The position numbers were made by a program, and so were the translations under genes. This document shows positions 36,125 to 45,104 of a stretch of 64,000 nt of DNA, in pieces. A model generated the notes under the pieces. That model saw nothing but the letters and a program-made list of their open reading frames with translations, did not search any database and was not told the DNA's origin. This DNA is from Rhodoferax sp. Lineage in GTDB: Bacteria; Pseudomonadota; Gammaproteobacteria; Burkholderiales; Burkholderiaceae_C. The stretch is taken from NCBI RefSeq assembly GCF_028715765.1, contig NZ_JAQURE010000004.1, positions 62,001 to 126,000 of the forward strand, given 5' to 3'. Positions within the stretch are counted from its first letter, which is position 1; each line of letters opens with the position of its first letter.

Positions 36125-37675
36125 ATGCCCGCCAAACCCAGGCGTGCCTTGCACCCGCTGGCACAGCGCGAGCGGGTGCTGGCGCGCTTGTCTTGCAACA
36201 GCGATTTTGAAGCTGCCACCACACGCCTGCTCACCCAAGGCGGCGACCCCCGCATTGCCTTGAATGCCCAAGGCCGCAATGCCTATGGCTGCACCCCACG
36301 GCCAGACCCGGCGCTGCTGCAGCTGGGCTCGTCCACCGGGTCAGTCATCTCCCATGAAGGCTTTCAAGCTGCCGTGGCACTGTTTCGACGGCTGTATGGC
36401 GCATCTGGGAGTTACCACCAAGAGCTGGCGCGGCAACGGCAGGAATTGAGTGAATGTGCGGGCGCTGCGCGCTGCCCCGGCACCGAGCTGGTGTTTGCCG
36501 CCTCTGGCACTGATCTTCATGCCATTGCGGTTCATTTGGCGGCGCACCTTACGCCCGGGCGAACGCAGGCGGTGATGGTGGCACCCAGTGAAACCGGCAG
36601 TGGTGTGCCAGACGCCTTGGCCGCCTTGCACTTTGCTGCTCACACTGCGCAGGGTGTTCAGGTCACGCGGGGTGCGCCCCTGGGCGCGGCGGCTATGGCG
36701 GCACCGGTGGGGGTGAGCTTGCGCCAGCCAGATGGCAGTTTGCGCAGTCAAGCTGAGGTGGATGCTGAATTTGCCCAGCACGTGGCGCGCCAGATGCACG
36801 CCGCAGGCGGCTGTTTGCTGGTGCTGGCCGATGTGTCCAAAACGGGGTTGCAAGCGCCTTCAGCCGCCTGTGCCGCGCAACTGCGCCAGCAGTATGGCGA
36901 GCGCTTGAGTGTGTTGGTGGATGCCTGCCAGTGGCGCATGTCTGCGGACACGCTGCAGGGCTATTTGGCGCAAGACTTCATGGTGGCCATCACGGGGTCT
37001 AAATTTGTGGGTGGTCCAGCGTTTTGTGGCGCACTTTTGCTGCCGCCCGGTGTGGCACAGCGTGCGCGAAGCGTGCCACTGACTGCCCTGGTGGACTACT
37101 GTGCCCGATCAGACTGGCCAGTGGGTTGGCTGCCGGCACGGGCATTGGCAGCGTCGGCCAATGTGGGGCTGCTGTTGCGCTGGGAAGCGGCTTTGGCTGA
37201 ACTGCGCTTGTTCACAGCGTTGCCAGCGGCGCAGGTTTTTCAGCGCCTCCAGACCTGGGGGCAAGCGGTGCAGCAGCGCCTGAGCAGCGACGCCTCTTTT
37301 GCTGTGTTACCTGTGCCGCCCTTGAGTCGGTCGGGTGAGATGGGGTGGGACAGTGTGCAAACCATTTTTCCGTTTCAAGTGTTCCAACCCAGCGCGAGCA
37401 GGCCAGAGCGCGCTTTGACTGTGCAAGAGCTGCGCCAGCTGTGTGAGCAACTGCGGCAAGGGCAGGGCGCTGGCGCCGCAGTCAGGGTGCTGCTGGGGCA
37501 GCCGGTTGAGTGTGGGGTTCAAGCTGACGAGCCGATGGCCGCCTTGCGGCTGTGCTGCGGTGCCCGCATGGTCACTGAGGCCGCGCGCTTGCGCCAACCC
37601 TGGACGTTGATCATTGAGCAGACCATGCAGGCGCTAGACTTGGTGGCTGAGCTGGCGAAAGGGTGTGGAGATTGA
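36125..37675 (+). CDS. PLP-dependent fold-type I enzyme (class V aminotransferase-like), unknown function
   Basis: This is a protein of about 516 residues. ELVFAASGTDLHAIAVHLAAH near residue 120 resembles the PLP phosphate-binding region. VLVDACQWRMS is the cofactor Asp region, and ITGSKFVGGPAFCGALLLP holds the likely PLP lysine near 293. The wording is closest to cysteine-desulfurase or kynureninase-like folds, but it fits no named family I recognise. A TTG at 36107 would overlap the ATP-grasp stop; the ATG at 36125 is preferred. It closes the three-gene cassette. Confidence 0.65.
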   Translation: MPAKPRRALHPLAQRERVLARLSCNSDFEAATTRLLTQGGDPRIALNAQGRNAYGCTPRPDPALLQLGSSTGSVISHEGFQAAVALFRRLYGASGSYHQELARQRQELSECAGAARCPGTELVFAASGTDLHAIAVHLAAHLTPGRTQAVMVAPSETGSGVPDALAALHFAAHTAQGVQVTRGAPLGAAAMAAPVGVSLRQPDGSLRSQAEVDAEFAQHVARQMHAAGGCLLVLADVSKTGLQAPSAACAAQLRQQYGERLSVLVDACQWRMSADTLQGYLAQDFMVAITGSKFVGGPAFCGALLLPPGVAQRARSVPLTALVDYCARSDWPVGWLPARALAASANVGLLLRWEAALAELRLFTALPAAQVFQRLQTWGQAVQQRLSSDASFAVLPVPPLSRSGEMGWDSVQTIFPFQVFQPSASRPERALTVQELRQLCEQLRQGQGAGAAVRVLLGQPVECGVQADEPMAALRLCCGARMVTEAARLRQPWTLIIEQTMQALDLVAELAKGCGD

Positions 37676-37702
37676 ACATGTCCCGTGGGGGGCAAGTGCC
37701 AC

Positions 37703-38074
37703 TTAGGCCTTGCGCTGAACCAGTGCGCCCGTGGCTTGGTCAATGCTTTTGGCAATTTGCAGCATGGCTTCGGACGGAAATTGAAGAATGGTTTCGCCCG
37801 ACAGGCGGTTCATCAACTTCACCACCTTGAGGCTGGTGTCTTTGTCAATGGTGAATTGCAACTCGTTAGAGGTTTTGCTGGCCAACACTTTGTTGGTTGA
37901 TTCGACCGCCTGTTCAAGCGTGGCAGTGTCTGGTTTTTTGAGGGTTTGATCTGACTGCGGGGTGCTTTCAGACGGCGCGGTGCGGGCTTGGCGCGTGCTT
38001 GCATGAGCCACAGGTTCGGGCGCGTTGCTTGGCTGAACCGAGGCTCTGACAGAGGGGATTGAACTGATTTCCAT
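37703..38074 (-). CDS. flaG: Flagellar protein FlaG
   Basis: This 123-residue protein has a disordered, Ser/Thr/Pro-rich first half and a conserved C-terminal FlaG domain: NELQFTIDKDTSLKVVKLMNRL, then SGETILQFPSEAMLQIAKSID (residues 67-113). FlaG is a non-essential flagellar protein thought to influence filament length. A sigma-28-type promoter lies about 100 bp upstream, so it is a late flagellar gene. It is read away from flgL in the same direction. Confidence 0.88.
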   Translation of the reverse strand: MEISSIPSVRASVQPSNAPEPVAHASTRQARTAPSESTPQSDQTLKKPDTATLEQAVESTNKVLASKTSNELQFTIDKDTSLKVVKLMNRLSGETILQFPSEAMLQIAKSIDQATGALVQRKA

Positions 38075-38176
38075 GGCTAACTCCTTGTGTTTTTGCGGAG
38101 GTTAAGCTGTGAATCGCTGGCAACCCTTTGCAAAAATGAAGGTACTGGTTGGACAAAAACGCAGCACGTAGCTTGG

Positions 38177-38203
38177 TTATCGGCAAAAGTGCGGACGACT
38201 TAA
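38177..38203 (-). promoter_or_regulatory. Sigma-28 (FliA) promoter for flaG
   Basis: On the minus strand TTAAGTCG, an 11-base spacer and a perfect GCCGATAA match the sigma-28 consensus TAAAGTTT-N11-GCCGATAA (13 of 16 positions). The flaG start codon is about 100 bp downstream. Confidence 0.8.
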
Positions 38204-38259
38204 GGCTTTTTGACCGGCTGCGGGTCAGCCCACCGCGTCAGCCATTGAATGCCAAGACC

Positions 38260-39540
38260 TCAACCAATGAAGTTGAATAACGACAGTTTTTGAATTTGGG
38301 CGTAGGTTTGCAGCGCGGCCTGGTAGCCGGTTTGCTGGTTATTGAAGTCTGAAATGCCTTTGATCATGTCCAGGTCTTCGGCGCGAGAGCGGTCGGCCTC
38401 CAACTGTACAGAGCGCTTGTCTTGGTTGCTGGTGATGCGGTCAGCGCGGGTCAACAAGTCGCCGGCTTGGCCGCGCACCCCCGAGATGCGTTGCATGCCA
38501 ATGTCGATGTTATTGAGCGCTTGCGCCACGGCTTGGCTGGCCGCATTGTGCGTGGTGGCTGTGCCAATGTCTTTGATGGCGTCATCGAGCACGCTGAAAA
38601 GGCTGGGGCTGGCACTCACGCTCACGGTATCACCCAGCGTGGGTGTGCCGCTGATGGACATACTCAATCCTGGTATGGCGGTCACAGTCAAGGCTTGGTT
38701 GCTGGGGTATGACACCGTCACTGGCCCCAACGCACCCGAAACAGCTGGATTTTCTGTGACGGTGTAGGTGGCTGTGGTTGTGCCTGGTACCGAGGTGTCT
38801 ACGGCGGTGAAAGCTAACGTGTAGTCTGGAAAGCTGTTGGGTCTGCCCGTGGCTGCGAGGGTGGCTGCTTCTGTGGCAGACACCGTGGCGGTATTGGAAA
38901 CTGTGATGCCCGAGGTGGACAAGGTGCTGCTGGCGTTGACCACCGCATTGAACGCTTGGTCTCGGGTGGGGTGCAGCATGAAGGCACTGTCGCCATCGAG
39001 TGCAATGGGGATGCTGATGCCGGTGCTGGCTTGTTGCCCTGGCAAACCGTTGAAGGTGTAGTCGGGGGAAGTGGCTTGCGGGCCAGAGATCAGCGTGGTT
39101 GAGCTGCCCATGGCGCCAAACAAGGGTTGACCATTGGTGTCTTTCAAATTGGCGGCAGCCACAATGCTGTCACGCAGCCCGGAGAGCTGGAAGGCAATGG
39201 CTTGGCGCTCTGCGCTGCTGTGCCCACCGTTACCCGCACTGACCACCAATTCACGGAACGATTGCAGGTTGTCGGTGATGTCACCCAGCGTGGATTCGGC
39301 CAGTGCAATGGCGTTGCGTTGCGACTCCAGCGCGCGCTGGTCTGCGGCAATGCGGCTGATGCGCGTCAAAGAGCGCTCGGCAATGGCTGCGCTGGTGGGG
39401 TCGTCGCTGGTGCGCACCACGCGCTTGCCCGAGGTCAGGTTTTCTTGCAAATTGGACAGGTTGGACTGGCGCATGCCGATGTTGCGCACAGAGTTGTCAT
39501 ACGCATTGGCGGTGCTCAGACGAGAGTAAACATTGCTCAT
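38260..39540 (-). CDS. flgL: Flagellar hook-filament junction protein FlgL (HAP3)
   Basis: This 426-residue flagellin-like protein joins the hook to the filament. The N-terminal helices SNLSNLQENLTSGKRVVRTSDDPTSAA and the C-terminal ISDFNNQQTGYQAALQTYAQIQKLSLFNFIG are the conserved flagellin D0/D1 parts. A Ser/Thr/Val-rich middle (residues 165-300) is variable and surface-exposed. It follows flgK after 27 bp in the operon. Confidence 0.93.
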   Translation of the reverse strand: MSNVYSRLSTANAYDNSVRNIGMRQSNLSNLQENLTSGKRVVRTSDDPTSAAIAERSLTRISRIAADQRALESQRNAIALAESTLGDITDNLQSFRELVVSAGNGGHSSAERQAIAFQLSGLRDSIVAAANLKDTNGQPLFGAMGSSTTLISGPQATSPDYTFNGLPGQQASTGISIPIALDGDSAFMLHPTRDQAFNAVVNASSTLSTSGITVSNTATVSATEAATLAATGRPNSFPDYTLAFTAVDTSVPGTTTATYTVTENPAVSGALGPVTVSYPSNQALTVTAIPGLSMSISGTPTLGDTVSVSASPSLFSVLDDAIKDIGTATTHNAASQAVAQALNNIDIGMQRISGVRGQAGDLLTRADRITSNQDKRSVQLEADRSRAEDLDMIKGISDFNNQQTGYQAALQTYAQIQKLSLFNFIG

Positions 39541-39567
39541 GGTGAAGGCTCCTGTGGGCTGAAAGCG

Positions 39568-41460
39568 TTAACGCCCCAAGGTTTGAATCAAAGTGTCAAA
39601 AATGCTGCTGGCCACCTGGATCATCTTGGCGGATGCTTGGTAAGCCTGCTGGTATTGCAGCAACTTGGAGGCTTCTTCGTCCAGGTTGACCCCAGACACA
39701 CCGGTGCGCTCTTTCTCAGCGGTCAACGCAATGGCGTTGGACACATTGGCTGAGTAGTCAGCGCTCATGGCACGAATGCCGATTTGGGCAATCAAACTGG
39801 CATAGCCATCGGTCACGGCGGCACCATCAAACATGGGCAGGTCGCGCACATTCATCATGGCACTGGCGTTGCCTGAGTTGAGGTTGCGGTAAGCGGCGGG
39901 CTGCTGTTTGACGGTGAAGGTGTCCAGGGCGTTGGGCGTGCCTTTCAGTGTCAAAGACCACTCGATAGGGGTGCCCCCGGTGATGGCTTGCCCTGGCACA
40001 TAGGCAAAACTGCCAGCGATGTCGCTGCGTGTGTAGGTGCTGTTGCTGGTGAAGGTAAGCACCACGTCAGTGGCCGAAATGCTGCTGCTCTTGGCACTCA
40101 GGTTGGCCAGCTGCAAGCTGCCGGTGTTGCTGCTGCCCATCATCCCAGCCACCGGGCTGGCCACAGCCAAAGCTCGGGGCGTGGAAAACTCAGTGGCGAT
40201 GGTGCTGGCCGCGGTGCTGAAGGGCTTGATCAAAAAGCGGTCGCCATTGAGCGCCCCAGCCGTGACACTGATGGACAGCCCATCGACCACGATGGGTACC
40301 GCAGAGAACGCTGTCACCACGCCATCTGAGCGGCGGGTCACCGTGCCAGCTGCTGCACCTGTGAAGTTGATTTCGTAGTCTGAGGCGGCAAACTGGCTGG
40401 CATCGGTGATGCTCAACCCCAGCGTGGCCGCACCTGTGTTGCTGGAGTCTGGCCAGATGTTGAGGTTACCCAGCGTGGCCGGTGTGAACAAATTGCCACC
40501 GGTATTGCCATCCAGATCAAGCCCCAGCTTGTGCTGATCATTCAGACTGGTGCTTAACGCCAGGGTATAACGGCCCAACAGGTTGCGGGCTTCGTTCATG
40601 TCACCGTTTTGAAAGCGCAGCAGCCCTGAGACTTCACCGCCACCGAGCAAATCCTCGTTCATGGTGATGGTTGCCCCGGCTCGCGTGAGGGTGAGCTTGG
40701 TTTTGTTGGGGTCGCCAAATTCGTCTTTGCTCAACGCCACGGTGGCCGCTGTGATGCCCATCACCAGCGCTTGCGAGCCGCCAATGAACACACTGGTGGT
40801 GCCGTCGGTGGCTTGCACGCTGGAGGTTTGGACATACTGGTTGAGCTCTCGCACCAATTGGTCGCGCTGGTCAAGCAAGTCGTTCGGGGGCTGCCCATTG
40901 CCTGTGGCGCGGGCAATTTTGTCGTTCACACTGGCAATACTGGTGGCCAGGGTGTTGATGGCCGTTGTCTTTTGGTCAAGTTCAAGTTTCACGCCTTGTT
41001 GCAAGTCGTCCAGCAGGGTGGATGTGTTGCGCAGGCGGTTGGCCATTTCATTGGTTTTGGTCAAGGCCACGGTACGGGCGGTCAAGTCAGTGGGGGCGCT
41101 CGCCACATCTGAGAAGGCGTTGAGCATGTCGCTGACAGCTGCACCGATGCCCATGGTACCGGCCGGGAACAGGCTTTCAAGCTGTTTGAGCTTTTCTGCA
41201 CGGGTGGTGTCGCCCGCGCTGGTGGCGCCTGCCAAGGCCGCCTGGCGGGTTAAAAACTCGCTGTAGCTGCGGGTGATGGTGGCCACATTCACCCCTTTGC
41301 CAATGTAACCTGAGCCAGAGTACTGGCTCTCTACCGTTTGCAATTGCACGGTTTGGCGCGAATAGCCCGGCGTGTTGACGTTGGCAATGTTGTTGCCCGT
41401 GGTTTGCAACACGGTTTGGTTGGCCATCAAGGCCCGGGCACCGACGTTGAGCAGGCTCAT
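39568..41460 (-). CDS. flgK: Flagellar hook-associated protein FlgK (HAP1)
   Basis: This is a 630-residue hook-associated protein. The N-terminus has the axial-protein motif LQTTGNNIANVNTPGYSRQTVQ, and the C-terminus ends with GVNLDEEASKLLQYQQAYQASAKMIQVASSIFDTLIQTL. FLTRQAALAGATSAG and the FlgK_D2-like middle are present. It lies between hook and FlgL in the filament junction. Its ATG overlaps the flgJ stop (ATGA). Confidence 0.95.
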   Translation of the reverse strand: MSLLNVGARALMANQTVLQTTGNNIANVNTPGYSRQTVQLQTVESQYSGSGYIGKGVNVATITRSYSEFLTRQAALAGATSAGDTTRAEKLKQLESLFPAGTMGIGAAVSDMLNAFSDVASAPTDLTARTVALTKTNEMANRLRNTSTLLDDLQQGVKLELDQKTTAINTLATSIASVNDKIARATGNGQPPNDLLDQRDQLVRELNQYVQTSSVQATDGTTSVFIGGSQALVMGITAATVALSKDEFGDPNKTKLTLTRAGATITMNEDLLGGGEVSGLLRFQNGDMNEARNLLGRYTLALSTSLNDQHKLGLDLDGNTGGNLFTPATLGNLNIWPDSSNTGAATLGLSITDASQFAASDYEINFTGAAAGTVTRRSDGVVTAFSAVPIVVDGLSISVTAGALNGDRFLIKPFSTAASTIATEFSTPRALAVASPVAGMMGSSNTGSLQLANLSAKSSSISATDVVLTFTSNSTYTRSDIAGSFAYVPGQAITGGTPIEWSLTLKGTPNALDTFTVKQQPAAYRNLNSGNASAMMNVRDLPMFDGAAVTDGYASLIAQIGIRAMSADYSANVSNAIALTAEKERTGVSGVNLDEEASKLLQYQQAYQASAKMIQVASSIFDTLIQTLGR

Positions 41461-42371
41461 AAGCTTTGCGACGCCACCTGCGTGCGGGCTTGCAGGCGTT
41501 GGGTCGTCTCAATGGCGCGGCTGAGTTTGGCCGCATAGTGGGGGTCGGTAGCGTAGCCGGCTTTTTGCAGGCCGCTGGCAAAGGCAAAGGCCGAGCTGGT
41601 TTGCGTCTTGGCTTGGGCATAGCGTGGCGAGGTGGTGATGAGCCGGGCATAGTCACGAAACGATTCATCGTAAGAGTCATATGCCCGAAACTTGGCCACT
41701 TGCTTGTGAGCCACGCCCCCCACGTATTCGGTGGTGGTGACTTCCGCCACCTTGCCTTTCCAGTTGGCATCGGCTTTGATGCCAAACAGGTTGAAAGACG
41801 GTTTGCCGCCGCGCAGTTTGATCTCGTGCTGACCCCAACCGGTTTCATGACCCGCCTGACCCACCATGTAGCTGGCCGGAATACCGGTTTCTTTTTCAAT
41901 GCGAATGGCGGCTTGGGTGTGTTTTTCAACAAAACCAGTTTGCCCCAGGGTCGGGCGCGGCGCCTGTTTGCCGTAGGCCGCCAGGGACGAGGCGCGTTGC
42001 AGTGCACTGGTGGTAGAAGCGGGTAGGGTGGCGTCACCTTTGGTGTTGGGTGTTGCCACGCCCATTTGCCTGGAGAGCTGTGCCGCAATCAAATCAGACA
42101 AGCCACCAGGCTGGCCAGACATGTTGACCGCCAGCTGCTGGTCAAGCAAATCTGTGCCCAGGTTGGAGCCCGGGTTGTCCAACATGCCGGATTTCATGGT
42201 GGCTTCGCGCATGCTTTTGATCAGCTCGCGCATGAACAGCGACTCAAATTGTTTGGCGGTTTCCTTGATGGCCTTTGGGCTGCTTTGCCCCGCTTGCAAT
42301 TTGAGCTTGTTCAATGAGCTGGCATCGGCGGCCAGCCCATTGGCCATAGAGGTGGAGGTACTTAAGCTCAT
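41457..42371 (-). CDS. flgJ: Flagellar rod assembly protein / muramidase FlgJ
   Basis: This 304-residue protein has an N-terminal rod-cap domain (KETAKQFESLFMRELIKSMREA near residue 30). A C-terminal glucosaminidase-type domain begins at about residue 150 (GIPASYMVGQAGHETGWG with the catalytic Glu, then NLFGIKADANWKGKVAEVTTTEY). It opens the peptidoglycan for rod growth. The ATG at 42371 overlaps the flgI stop by one base (TGATG). Confidence 0.95.
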   Translation of the reverse strand: MSLSTSTSMANGLAADASSLNKLKLQAGQSSPKAIKETAKQFESLFMRELIKSMREATMKSGMLDNPGSNLGTDLLDQQLAVNMSGQPGGLSDLIAAQLSRQMGVATPNTKGDATLPASTTSALQRASSLAAYGKQAPRPTLGQTGFVEKHTQAAIRIEKETGIPASYMVGQAGHETGWGQHEIKLRGGKPSFNLFGIKADANWKGKVAEVTTTEYVGGVAHKQVAKFRAYDSYDESFRDYARLITTSPRYAQAKTQTSSAFAFASGLQKAGYATDPHYAAKLSRAIETTQRLQARTQVASQSL

Positions 42372-43528
42372 CAGATCACCTCCAGCTCGGCATTCAAAGC
42401 ACCGGCCGCCTTGATGGCTTGCAAAATAGCCAACAGGTCTTGCGGCGTGGCACCGAGTGAGTTCAGGGCGCGCACCACATCGGCCAGTTGCGGTGCAGCG
42501 GGCAGCTGGATCAGCATGCCAGGCTCGTTTTTGATTTGAATGTCGGTCTTTTCGGTCACTGCGGTTTGCCCGCCTGAGAGCGCGTTGGGCTGGCTGACAT
42601 TGGGCGTGCTGCTGATGCTGATGGACAAGTTGCCATGGGCAATGGCGCACGGCCCCAGGGTCACGGCTTGGTTCAGCACGATCGAGCCGGTGCGGGAGTT
42701 GATCACCACTTTGGCAGCAGCTACCGAGGCTTCCAGGGGCAGCTCTTCGAGTTCGGCCATGAAGGTCACGCGGGCATCAGGCTCCATCGGCGCGGCGACG
42801 CGGATGGTGCGGCCATCCAATGCTTGTGCCACGCCAGCGCCAAACTTGGTGTTGATGGCTTGTGCCACTTTGCGGGCGGTTTGAAAGTCGGTGGCTTCCA
42901 GCCCCAAAATCAGGCTGCTTCCCTCTTGCAAGGGGGTGGGCACACTGCGCTCCACTTGGGCGCCACTGGGAATGCGCCCAGCGCTCAAATGGTTCACCTG
43001 CACTTTGGAGCCGCCAGCGGCTGCCCCCGCACCCGCCACCACCAGGTTGCCTTGGGCAATGGCATAAATCTCGCCATCTGCGCCTTTGAGCGGGGTCGAG
43101 ATCAACATGCCGCCTTTGAGTGACTTGGAGTTGCCCAGCGACGACACATTCACATCAATGGCCTGGCCGGGGCGGGCAAAGGCCGGCAGTTGCGCCGTGA
43201 CCAGCACGGCTGCCACGTTTTTCATTTGCAATTGCGAGGCCTGTGCCGTGGGCAGGGTGATGCCCAGTTGCTGCAAATAGTTGGCCATGCCCTGCGAGGT
43301 GTAGGGCATTTGGGTGGTTTGGTCACCGGTGCCGTCCAGCCCCACCACCAGGCCAAAGCCGCTGAGCTGATTGCTGCGCACACCTTCCACGGCCGCCACT
43401 TCCTTGATGCGGGCGGCATGGGCGGGTGCGCTGAACATGGCAGCCAGCAGCGCCAGCATGGCTGCCAGCAGCCATGCCGTGGCGGGTGCGGTGCGGCTGG
43501 TTTTGGGTGTGATGAAAAAATTGTGCAT
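42371..43528 (-). CDS. flgI: Flagellar P-ring protein FlgI
   Basis: This 385-residue periplasmic protein has a Sec signal (hydrophobic 18-34, cleavage after AHA near 38). The conserved mature start ARIKEVAAVEGVRSNQLSGFGLVVGLDGTGDQ follows. It assembles the P ring in the peptidoglycan around the rod. The ending PQDLLAILQAIKAAGALNAELEVI is the family C-terminus. It is 34 bp from flgH and overlaps flgJ. Confidence 0.96.
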   Translation of the reverse strand: MHNFFITPKTSRTAPATAWLLAAMLALLAAMFSAPAHAARIKEVAAVEGVRSNQLSGFGLVVGLDGTGDQTTQMPYTSQGMANYLQQLGITLPTAQASQLQMKNVAAVLVTAQLPAFARPGQAIDVNVSSLGNSKSLKGGMLISTPLKGADGEIYAIAQGNLVVAGAGAAAGGSKVQVNHLSAGRIPSGAQVERSVPTPLQEGSSLILGLEATDFQTARKVAQAINTKFGAGVAQALDGRTIRVAAPMEPDARVTFMAELEELPLEASVAAAKVVINSRTGSIVLNQAVTLGPCAIAHGNLSISISSTPNVSQPNALSGGQTAVTEKTDIQIKNEPGMLIQLPAAPQLADVVRALNSLGATPQDLLAILQAIKAAGALNAELEVI

Positions 43529-43562
43529 TTGGTTTTACCCCTCGGCACAATTTTGCGTAACT

Positions 43563-44288
43563 TTAGAACGGTAAAAAGCTGAAAAAGAACCGTGTTAACC
43601 AGCCAACTGTTTGCGCTTCGGCCTGCGCACCGCGACCTTTGGACTCCATGCGGGCATTGGCCACCTGGGTGGAGTTGATCAAATTGCCGGGTTGAATCAG
43701 GCGCGGGTCAACCGTGCCGCTGAACCGCATCACGTCCACGTTTTGGTTCACGCCAATTTGTTTGTCACCGGCCACCAGCAAATGGCCATTGGGCAGCACC
43801 TCCACCACGGTGGCGGTGATGGTGCCGTAAAAGGTGTTGGCGCTTTCGGTGCCACCTTTGCCAGAAAAGTCACTGGCCGAGCCGGAGGTAATGCCTGCTT
43901 TGAGGTTGGCCAAGTCCAGCGGTGACTGAATCGGAAAGGCGCTGATGCTGGCCGAGCCTGAGGTGGTGCGGTTGGCGGTGGATTTGGAAACCTGGCTGGC
44001 GGTGACTTTCTCCACGATGTTGATGGTGATGTTGTCTCCCACGGTGCGGGCGCGCGGGTCTTCAAAAGCCGGGCGGTAGCTGGCTTTTTGGTACAAGCTG
44101 CCGGTGCTGGGCACTGGCGCGGCAGGTGCTGCAGCTACAGGCCTGGCATGGGTGGTTTCAGGAAAGTCGACCGCCACCGTTTGCGGCAGCGAATTGCAGC
44201 CTGTCAGACTACCAAATGCTATTAAATAAATAGCTGTTTGCGCATATTTTATAAGCGCTAGAGGCCTATTTCTTATATAAGTTTTCAT
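43563..44288 (-). CDS. flgH: Flagellar L-ring lipoprotein FlgH, signal peptide encoded by a repeat
   Basis: This 241-residue outer-membrane lipoprotein forms the L ring. The lipobox SLTGC has its cysteine at 31. The mature part contains YRPAFEDPRARTVGDNITINIVEKVTAS-type wording and the C-terminal GWLTRFFFSFLPF. Codons 3-22 of the signal peptide (RNRPLALIKYAQTA) are a copy of the dispersed repeat, and no good ribosome-binding site precedes the ATG. Translation may rely on coupling with flgG, whose stop lies 15 bp upstream. Confidence 0.95.
   Translation of the reverse strand: MKTYIRNRPLALIKYAQTAIYLIAFGSLTGCNSLPQTVAVDFPETTHARPVAAAPAAPVPSTGSLYQKASYRPAFEDPRARTVGDNITINIVEKVTASQVSKSTANRTTSGSASISAFPIQSPLDLANLKAGITSGSASDFSGKGGTESANTFYGTITATVVEVLPNGHLLVAGDKQIGVNQNVDVMRFSGTVDPRLIQPGNLINSTQVANARMESKGRGAQAEAQTVGWLTRFFFSFLPF
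44218..44284 (-). repeat. Dispersed repeat copy forming the 5' end of flgH
   Basis: On the plus strand it reads GCTATTAAATAAATAGCTG, TTTGCGCATATTTTATAAGC and GCTAGAGGCCTATTTC. It has all motifs of the repeat in order (ATAGCT, GCGC, ATAAGCGCTAGAGGCC). It is one of the best-preserved copies and is fully translated within the FlgH leader. Confidence 0.85.
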
Positions 44289-44303
44289 GATTTTGCGCCA
44301 GCC

Positions 44304-45086
44304 TCAAAGCTGGCCGAGTTTTTGCAACATCTGGTCAGAGGTTTGGATGGCCTTGGAATTCATCTCGTAGGCGCGCTGGGTCTGGATCATGGTCACCAGC
44401 TCTTGCACCACGTTCACGTTAGAGGTTTCCACAAAGCCCTGCATCAGCGCCCCCATGCCGTCAGCGCCGGGGGTGCCGGCGTTGGGTTGGCCGCTGGCAG
44501 CGCTCTCGGTGTACAAATTGCCGCCCATGGGGGTGAGACCTGCTGGGTTGATAAAGCGAGCCGTGGCAATGGTACCAATGCCTTGAGCCGCCGCAGTGCC
44601 GGGAATGGTGGCCGACACCGTGCCGTCACCGGCGATGGTGATGCTGGTGGCGTTGGCTGGCACCGTGACCCCATTGGCCACGGCCAAACCGGTGGCGGTG
44701 ACCAGGGCACCGGCGGCATTGATCTGGAACGAGCCATCGCGGGTGTAGCCCGTGGTGCCGTCGGGCAGGGTGACTTGAAAGAAACCGTCGCCCTGAATGG
44801 CTACATCGAGCTTGTTGCCGGTTTGCTGCAAACTGCCTTGAGAAAACGAGCGGCTGGTGGCCACGGTGCGCACGCCCAAGCCAATTTGCAGGCCGGTGGG
44901 CAGCTGAGACTGCTCGGTGCTGTTGGCACCCACCTGACGCAGGTTTTGGTACATCAGGTCTTCAAACACGGCGGTGGAGCGCTTGAAGCCATTGGTGGAG
45001 ACGTTGGCCAAGTTGTTGGAAATCACGTCCAGCTGGGTTTGCTGGGCTTCCATGCCGGTTTTGGAAATCCACAGGGAGTTGATCAT
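44304..45086 (-). CDS. flgG: Flagellar distal rod protein FlgG
   Basis: This 260-residue rod protein has the full family pattern: [34 protein letters not shown] at the start, [32 protein letters not shown] near residue 90, and [34 protein letters not shown] at the end. It builds the distal rod that carries the P and L rings. It is 18 bp downstream of flgF. Confidence 0.96.
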   Translation of the reverse strand: MINSLWISKTGMEAQQTQLDVISNNLANVSTNGFKRSTAVFEDLMYQNLRQVGANSTEQSQLPTGLQIGLGVRTVATSRSFSQGSLQQTGNKLDVAIQGDGFFQVTLPDGTTGYTRDGSFQINAAGALVTATGLAVANGVTVPANATSITIAGDGTVSATIPGTAAAQGIGTIATARFINPAGLTPMGGNLYTESAASGQPNAGTPGADGMGALMQGFVETSNVNVVQELVTMIQTQRAYEMNSKAIQTSDQMLQKLGQL

Positions 45087-45104
45087 GACAATGTCCTTTA
45101 AAAA

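Noticed and set aside
38205-38235. TGACC / GGTCA hairpin between flgL and flaG considered as an flgL terminator
   Set aside because: On the flgL transcript strand the stem is followed by A residues, not T residues, so it does not fit an intrinsic terminator.
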